The translations under genes were made by a program, and so were the position numbers. From contig NZ_JODS01000019.1 of the NCBI RefSeq assembly GCF_000718025.1, positions 71,618 to 135,617 on the forward strand: 64,000 bases of DNA. The letters are read 5' to 3'. Source of the DNA: Kitasatospora purpeofusca. Lineage in GTDB: Bacteria > Actinomycetota > Actinomycetes > Streptomycetales > Streptomycetaceae. Shown here piece after piece: positions 60,405 to 64,000 of the stretch (position 1 is the first letter of the stretch; each line of letters opens with the position of its first letter). The notes beneath the pieces are model-generated. The model ran no database searches. It saw only the letters and a program-made list of their open reading frames with translations, and was not told the DNA's origin.

Positions 60405-61981
60405 GGCTGTGCACCACCTTCCGAGGACGTGTCCACGCTGTTGTCCAGGGGGCTAGACGCCCTGTAGACGGACTGGTTGTCGTACCGGGCGACCAGGGCC
60501 TCGATCTCGGCGTCGGAGACGTAGGCCGCCCGCACGCGGACCGGGGTCGGGCTGCCTTCGTTGCGGACATAGCCGACGCCCGCGCCGGTCGTGGGGTCGG
60601 GCGAGATCAGGTCCGCGTACGCGCCCCGGTCGCGGGCGCCGCTGCCGAGGACCATGTCCACCTGCGCGGCTTCGTCCATGCGCAGGGCGATCCGGTCGGG
60701 GAACAGGTTGCGGAGGTTCATGACTTCCTTGCGCGGGTCCTGGAGGGCACCGACGAGGCAGAAGCCGACCGAGCGGCCCTGGCTGGTCAGGGTCGCGATC
60801 GCCGCCTCGGCACGGCGCCGGAGGTCCCGGTCGGGCTGGTAGGCGGTGAGGAAGGCGAGTTCGTCGACCATGACGACGACGAACGGCGAAGCCGCAGTGG
60901 GGACGTGGGCCCGGAAGCGACCGGCGAAGGCCAGGGCGCGTTCCTGCATCCGGTCGACGGCCGATTCGAGCAGCTCGACCATGACCTCGGGGTCGCTGGT
61001 GTACCTGGTGAACAGGGCCGCACCGAAGGACAGTTCCATGCGCTTCGGGTCCAGCGCCCAGATCTCCACCAGGCCGGCGGACACTCCGGGCAGCAGCTCC
61101 CGGACCACACCCCACAGGACGGATCCCTTTCCGGAGCCGGTGACCCCGGCGACCAGGACATGGGTGCCGTGCAGTCGCAGCTGCCAGGGCTTGCCGTCCT
61201 CCTGGGCGCCGATCCTCACCGACCGCCACGGGACTTGGCCGAGCGGTTCGGCCTCAGCTCCACCTCCGCCGCGATCTCCGCCAGGTGCCGCTGTGCTCGG
61301 CGGACCAGCCTCAGGACTGCCGCCAGCGCCCGGAAGGCCAGATGCCGAAGCCGCCCAGACGGACGCGGCGGCCTTCCGCGTTCCGACCGCCACGCCGCGA
61401 AGGCGAAACCGGCACCTCCGGGCCAGCGCCCGGACCCGACCGAACCACCCCCTTAGCCAGCTGCCGAACGTGCGCCGCACCGGCCTGGGAGTGCGGCTGG
61501 CGGACGTGAACGGCTTGGCGAGCGGGTCGAAGGTCCACGCCCGCAGGACCACGGCCCCACGACGGGGGCTGGTCACTTCCACCCGGTGGACGCGCCAGGC
61601 GTGCGCGATCCCGTGCGCGTGCTGGGCGACCTGTTCGGGGACCTGTCCCGGCAGCAACCCGATCAGGACGTCCAGGCCGCCGGGGTGCTTGCGCATCCGC
61701 GCGATGCGCGGCCACACGTACTCGTACGGGGCGTCGAAGCGGGGCAGCGGTGCCTGCTGCCACAGCCCCAGGGAGTAGCTCAACTCCGGCCAGCCGCGCC
61801 GGATCCGCGAGCGCAAGGACTTCGCCCGGTACACCAGCCTGCCGACCGGACCGGCGACGAGGACCGCGATCACCAGCAACCCGGCGGTCGGGCCGAGGTG
61901 GGCCACGACCCACGAGTAGTCGATCAAGGCGGCCAGTAGGGCCAGGAGTACGGACTTGAGGGTGCTGCTCAACTTGAACAT
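60401..61981 (-). CDS. tra: FtsK/SpoIIIE-type DNA translocase for conjugative transfer
   Basis: A 526-aa TraSA/TraB-type motor that moves double-stranded DNA into the recipient mycelium. Two N-terminal membrane spans (about 10-55), a positively charged linker and a Gly/Pro/Ser-rich insert (about 205-250), then the ATPase with Walker A AGVTGSGKGS near 277 and Walker B VVVMVDELAFL near 373. TraB-type proteins end in a winged helix that recognises the clt locus; that part is not obvious here. The 3' end contains an operator-like site. Confidence 0.92.
   Translation of the reverse strand: MFKLSSTLKSVLLALLAALIDYSWVVAHLGPTAGLLVIAVLVAGPVGRLVYRAKSLRSRIRRGWPELSYSLGLWQQAPLPRFDAPYEYVWPRIARMRKHPGGLDVLIGLLPGQVPEQVAQHAHGIAHAWRVHRVEVTSPRRGAVVLRAWTFDPLAKPFTSASRTPRPVRRTFGSWLRGWFGRVRALARRCRFRLRGVAVGTRKAAASVWAASASGLPGAGGSPEAGPPSTAAPGGDRGGGGAEAEPLGQVPWRSVRIGAQEDGKPWQLRLHGTHVLVAGVTGSGKGSVLWGVVRELLPGVSAGLVEIWALDPKRMELSFGAALFTRYTSDPEVMVELLESAVDRMQERALAFAGRFRAHVPTAASPFVVVMVDELAFLTAYQPDRDLRRRAEAAIATLTSQGRSVGFCLVGALQDPRKEVMNLRNLFPDRIALRMDEAAQVDMVLGSGARDRGAYADLISPDPTTGAGVGYVRNEGSPTPVRVRAAYVSDAEIEALVARYDNQSVYRASSPLDNSVDTSSEGGAQP
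60443..60458. promoter_or_regulatory. Operator-like site inside the tra 3' end
   Basis: GTCCAGGGGGCTAGAC matches the three sites upstream of pra/korSA at 14-15 of 16 positions in one orientation. It lies in the coding sequence near the stop of tra, upstream of the small membrane gene. It may be a regulatory site or chance; the third position of codons allows it. Confidence 0.5.
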
Positions 61982-62081
61982 GTCTGTGTTTCACCTCAGT
62001 TCACACCGCGAGGGGGATGGGTGGCGCCGCCCGGCGCGCGAGCCGACGTGCAGCTGCGCGCCAGGACGGGCGAAGCCGGGG

Positions 62082-62477
62082 TCAGGCCGCGGACTTCGCG
62101 GAGGAGCGGGCCGGGGCGGGCGCCCTGACGTCGGTGGCCTTGAACGAGTAGGCGACCCGGCCGCTGTTGTTGACGTAGGCCGTCACGGTCAGGCCGTCGA
62201 ACTCGACCGGCCGGAAGGGCAGGCCCGGAGCTGCGTCCGGCAGCACCGGAAGGACCGGGGCCACGACCTTGACGCGGGCGGAGGTGTCGCGCGCCTCCGG
62301 GTCCGGGTCGACCACCGAGACGACCCAGAGCGGGTGCCCGGTCGACTTGTCGCGCGCCTGCACCTTCGTGCCGCTCTTGCTCGCCTCGAAGTCGGCGACC
62401 GGCTCGACCGAGACGGCGAACGCGCCGGCGGGGAAGACGTCCTCGAAACGGACGGGGATCGCACCACGGATGGCCAT
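62082..62477 (-). CDS. pra: Pra-like activator of replication, integration and excision
   Basis: A 131-aa protein. It starts with AIPVRFEDVFPAGAFAVSVEPVADFE and continues QARDKSTGHPLWVVSVVDPDPEARDTSARVKV, the pattern of the pSAM2 Pra activator family, which switches the element from dormant to replicating. AGGAGAG stands before the ATG. Operator-like repeats overlap its promoter, fitting repression by the KorSA-like protein. Confidence 0.85.
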   Translation of the reverse strand: MAIRGAIPVRFEDVFPAGAFAVSVEPVADFEASKSGTKVQARDKSTGHPLWVVSVVDPDPEARDTSARVKVVAPVLPVLPDAAPGLPFRPVEFDGLTVTAYVNNSGRVAYSFKATDVRAPAPARSSAKSAA

Positions 62478-62490
62478 GAGGATCTCTCCT

Positions 62491-62506
62491 GTCTACCCCC
62501 CTGGAC
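62491..62506. promoter_or_regulatory. Operator-like site 1 in the pra/korSA gap
   Basis: GTCTACCCCCCTGGAC, in inverted orientation to the next site. It overlaps the pra upstream region, so bound repressor would hinder pra transcription. Confidence 0.6.
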
Positions 62507-62535
62507 AGTCGGAAGCCGACCGCCCCGAGATTGCC

Positions 62536-62551
62536 GTCTAGGGGGGTAGAC
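62536..62551. promoter_or_regulatory. Operator-like site 2 in the pra/korSA gap
   Basis: GTCTAGGGGGGTAGAC, a quasi-palindrome with outer arms GTCTA/TAGAC. Matches the inverse of site 1 at 15 of 16 bases. Confidence 0.6.
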
Positions 62552-62579
62552 AACAAGGTAGAGCGTCGCCCGCTCGACT

Positions 62580-62595
62580 GTCTAGGGGGATATAC
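62580..62595. promoter_or_regulatory. Operator-like site 3 in the pra/korSA gap
   Basis: GTCTAGGGGGATATAC, same orientation as site 2, 44 bases further, close to the 3' end of korSA on the minus strand. Confidence 0.5.
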
Positions 62596-62642
62596 AGAGA
62601 TCTTGACTGGCCGTCAGGTGCACTCGGCACTGTCGTCCCGGA

Positions 62643-63401
62643 TCAGGCCCGAAAGGGCGGGATGTCGATCTCGTACGAGAGGCGGAACCGGTCGGCGGTA
62701 AGCACGATGTCCGCCGTCTCGACCGCCAACTCGCCTGCCCAGTGGCTGCGTTCTATCGCGAGCACGGTCGAGCCCAGCGGGATGCCGAGCGGCTCCGCCT
62801 CGATCTCAAGGACCGGCCTGGCGGACACGTCCTCGGTCACCCGCGTGACCGCGATGCCGATGGCGGACATCCGCGCCACCACCCCGGAACCGGCCAGCGG
62901 GCCGTTCTCGGGCAGCACGACGGCCGTCCCGCCGGTGACCGCCATCGGTTCCCAGCTGGTCGACAGTTGGGTCGGTTCGCCGTCGGCGCGGAAGACGTAC
63001 TGGCTCTGCATCACCGGATCGCCCTCCGGGATGCCGAGCCGGAGAGCCAGGGCGGCGGTCGCGTACGTCTTCTGGGAGTCGCACGACCACGACGGCTCGA
63101 CCCCGCGGGCGCGGCTCTCCGCGGCGAACGGGCTGCCAGCCGCGTGGTAGCGCCCGCGTGCCATCCGCGCCGGTACCGGCCGGACGCGCACATAGGTCCC
63201 CGAGCCAGGGCGCCCCTCGACCAACCCCTCGGCGGTCAGCACCCGGAGGGCCTGCCTGACCGGTTGCTCCGAGACCCCGTGGTCACGGCACAGCTCCGCG
63301 ATGCTCGGCATCCGCGAGCCCGGCGCCCGTTCGCCCGAAACGATCTCGGCGCGCAAGACATCCGCCAGCCGCAGATACGCCGGTCGTCCCAACTCTCGCA
63401 C
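62643..63401 (-). CDS. korSA: GntR-family (UTRA) repressor, KorSA-like
   Basis: About 252 aa from GTG 63401. The N-terminal GntR winged helix is YLRLADVLRAEIVSGERAPG, SRMPSIAELCRDHGVSEQPV, RQALRVLTAEGLVEGRPGSG; the C-terminal UTRA ligand domain covers about 85-240. In pSAM2, KorSA represses pra and thereby transfer. GTG 63401 has AGGGG five bases upstream; GTG 63428 or a further upstream codon is possible. It is divergent from the HATPase gene across tandem palindromes. Confidence 0.9.
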   Translation of the reverse strand: MRELGRPAYLRLADVLRAEIVSGERAPGSRMPSIAELCRDHGVSEQPVRQALRVLTAEGLVEGRPGSGTYVRVRPVPARMARGRYHAAGSPFAAESRARGVEPSWSCDSQKTYATAALALRLGIPEGDPVMQSQYVFRADGEPTQLSTSWEPMAVTGGTAVVLPENGPLAGSGVVARMSAIGIAVTRVTEDVSARPVLEIEAEPLGIPLGSTVLAIERSHWAGELAVETADIVLTADRFRLSYEIDIPPFRA

Positions 63402-63439
63402 GAGCGCCCCTATCTCACGTTTTCTCACATCAGCTTGAC

Positions 63440-63457
63440 AAGCTCGAACCCGAGCTT
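63440..63457. promoter_or_regulatory. Palindromic operator A, AAGCTCGAACCCGAGCTT
   Basis: 18-bp palindrome with 7-bp arms, 20-bp from its twin. Upstream of the korSA start and inside the divergent gap to the HATPase gene; a likely site for the GntR protein itself. Confidence 0.6.
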
Positions 63458-63459
63458 TC

Positions 63460-63477
63460 AAGCTCGAATCCGAGCTT
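63460..63477. promoter_or_regulatory. Palindromic operator B, AAGCTCGAATCCGAGCTT
   Basis: Second copy, one base different from A, placed 20 bases away (two helical turns), so both would face the same side of the DNA. Confidence 0.6.
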
Positions 63478-63528
63478 CACGCAAAGTATCCGACTGATCG
63501 CGCCACAGAGAAGCAGAGGGGCACCCCC

Positions 63529-63933
63529 ATGCCATGGATCGCTCGCTTCCCCGGAGTCCCCGAGTCCGCGGGTGCGGCCCGCAAGCTGGTCCGCGAAGCC
63601 CTCGGTGATGACCACCCCCGGGTCGCGGACGCCGAACTGATCGTCTCCGAGCTCGTGACCAACTCCGTTCTCCACAGCAGGTCCGGCCGCCTGGGCGGAT
63701 CGGTGTGGGTCGAGATCCGGCGCTCGTCCACCACTGTCTGGATCGACGTCGCCGACGAAGGAGGCCAGGGTGCCGTCCCCGGTCTCCGGGCCCCCGACGA
63801 GGCCGCCGATTTCGGCCGCGGTCTCACGCTGGTCGACGCCCTGGCCGACTCGTGGGGCGCGCACAACGACGGCGATGACTACCGCTCCGTGTGGGCGCAG
63901 CTACTGAGGTTTTCGTTCTGTTGTCGGTGGTGA
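63529..63933 (+). CDS. Anti-sigma-like ATP-binding protein (HATPase_c)
   Basis: A 134-aa RsbW/HATPase-fold protein: VREALGDDHPRVADAELIVSELVTNSVLHS (N-box), then VWIDVADEG and GRGLTLVDALADSWG (G-type boxes). Such proteins bind ATP and may regulate sigma factors or other partners; in Streptomyces many single copies occur. ATG with AGAGGGG upstream. Divergent from korSA, on the side of the element that continues out of the window. Its link to element control is inferred. Confidence 0.85.
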   Translation: MPWIARFPGVPESAGAARKLVREALGDDHPRVADAELIVSELVTNSVLHSRSGRLGGSVWVEIRRSSTTVWIDVADEGGQGAVPGLRAPDEAADFGRGLTLVDALADSWGAHNDGDDYRSVWAQLLRFSFCCRW

Positions 63934-63950
63934 CAGGTAGTGATCCCTGC

Positions 63951-63975
63951 GGTATGCCGGTGGTATGCGGTATGC
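63951..63975. repeat. GGTATGC repeats at the window end
   Basis: Three GGTATGC heptamers at 63951-63957, 63962-63968 and 63969-63975. They might be iterons or a transfer (clt) region, or coincidental; the window stops 25 bases later. Confidence 0.5.
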
Positions 63976-64000
63976 GCAGGGTGGGGGCCTGACCGCTGAG

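Noticed and set aside
57025..63461. Prophage instead of a conjugative element
   Set aside because: There are no structural phage genes; int-xis-rep-tra-pra-korSA is the pSAM2-type order.

Overview
The window is a very GC-rich actinobacterial chromosome segment, almost certainly from a Streptomycetaceae member (Streptomyces or a close relative such as Kitasatospora). The indicators are many GTG starts and one TTG start, the fasR-fabD-fabH-acpP-fabF order followed by a DUF3145 gene, a homodimeric-type aceE, a DUF3052 gene and a Streptomyces-type tellurium/stress (ter) cluster. No ribosomal RNA and no CRISPR array were seen.

Layout. 1-2.6 kb: the 3' part of dnaG and a group-2 sigma-70 factor. 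2.6-7.8 kb (minus strand): an XRE/DUF2690 membrane regulator, glutamate decarboxylase, a xylulokinase-type FGGY kinase and a small YtxH-like protein. 8.0-9.5 kb: two tRNA-Asn, a secreted S1-type protease, and a CAT-anticodon tRNA best read as tRNA-Ile2. 9.8-13.5 kb: an operon of ABC ATPase, ABC-2 permease, NarL-type histidine kinase and LuxR-type response regulator. 13.5-18.7 kb: a PLP enzyme, an LCP cell-wall ligase, a divergent MarR/oxidoreductase pair and DUF3145. 18.8-23.9 kb: the type II fatty-acid synthase operon with its FasR-type activator. 24-37.7 kb: accessory metabolism and regulators (pirin, serine hydrolase, MerR, DinB-like, WYL regulator, two paralogous DUF1023 secreted hydrolases around an acyltransferase-3, a second two-component pair, a TetR/DHA2 exporter pair and a low-complexity membrane-anchored protein). 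37.8-41.6 kb: aceE and DUF3052.

41.8-55.6 kb is a peroxiredoxin followed by a ter-type stress system: two classical TerD proteins, a TerC/DUF475 membrane protein, a DUF2637 membrane protein, a TerA-like protein, a TerD protein with a long GYGYPPP-repeat tail, and a C-C lyase/PRTase-StiP fusion/HAD trio. A zinc-ribbon protein and a coiled-coil membrane protein follow. The ter-linked TIM-barrel lyase, PRTase and HAD genes are known from comparative genomics as a probable nucleoside- or nucleotide-derived metabolite pathway tied to TerD/TerC. Their real product is not established.

55.77-64 kb is a pSAM2-type actinomycete integrative and conjugative element (AICE) at a tRNA-Val gene. From the att side it reads int, xis, repSA-like rep, two small genes, an FtsK/TraB-type transfer ATPase, pra and a KorSA-like GntR repressor, all on the minus strand, with a divergent HATPase gene at the right. 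The element continues past the window. Between the tRNA and the intact element lies about 1.1 kb of relic: a second degenerate att site, a duplicated terminator, a decayed tail of a second integrase gene and one cargo-like membrane ORF. This indicates two related elements in tandem at the same tRNA. Repeated operator-like sites, including one inside the 3' end of the transfer gene, suggest the repressor circuit.
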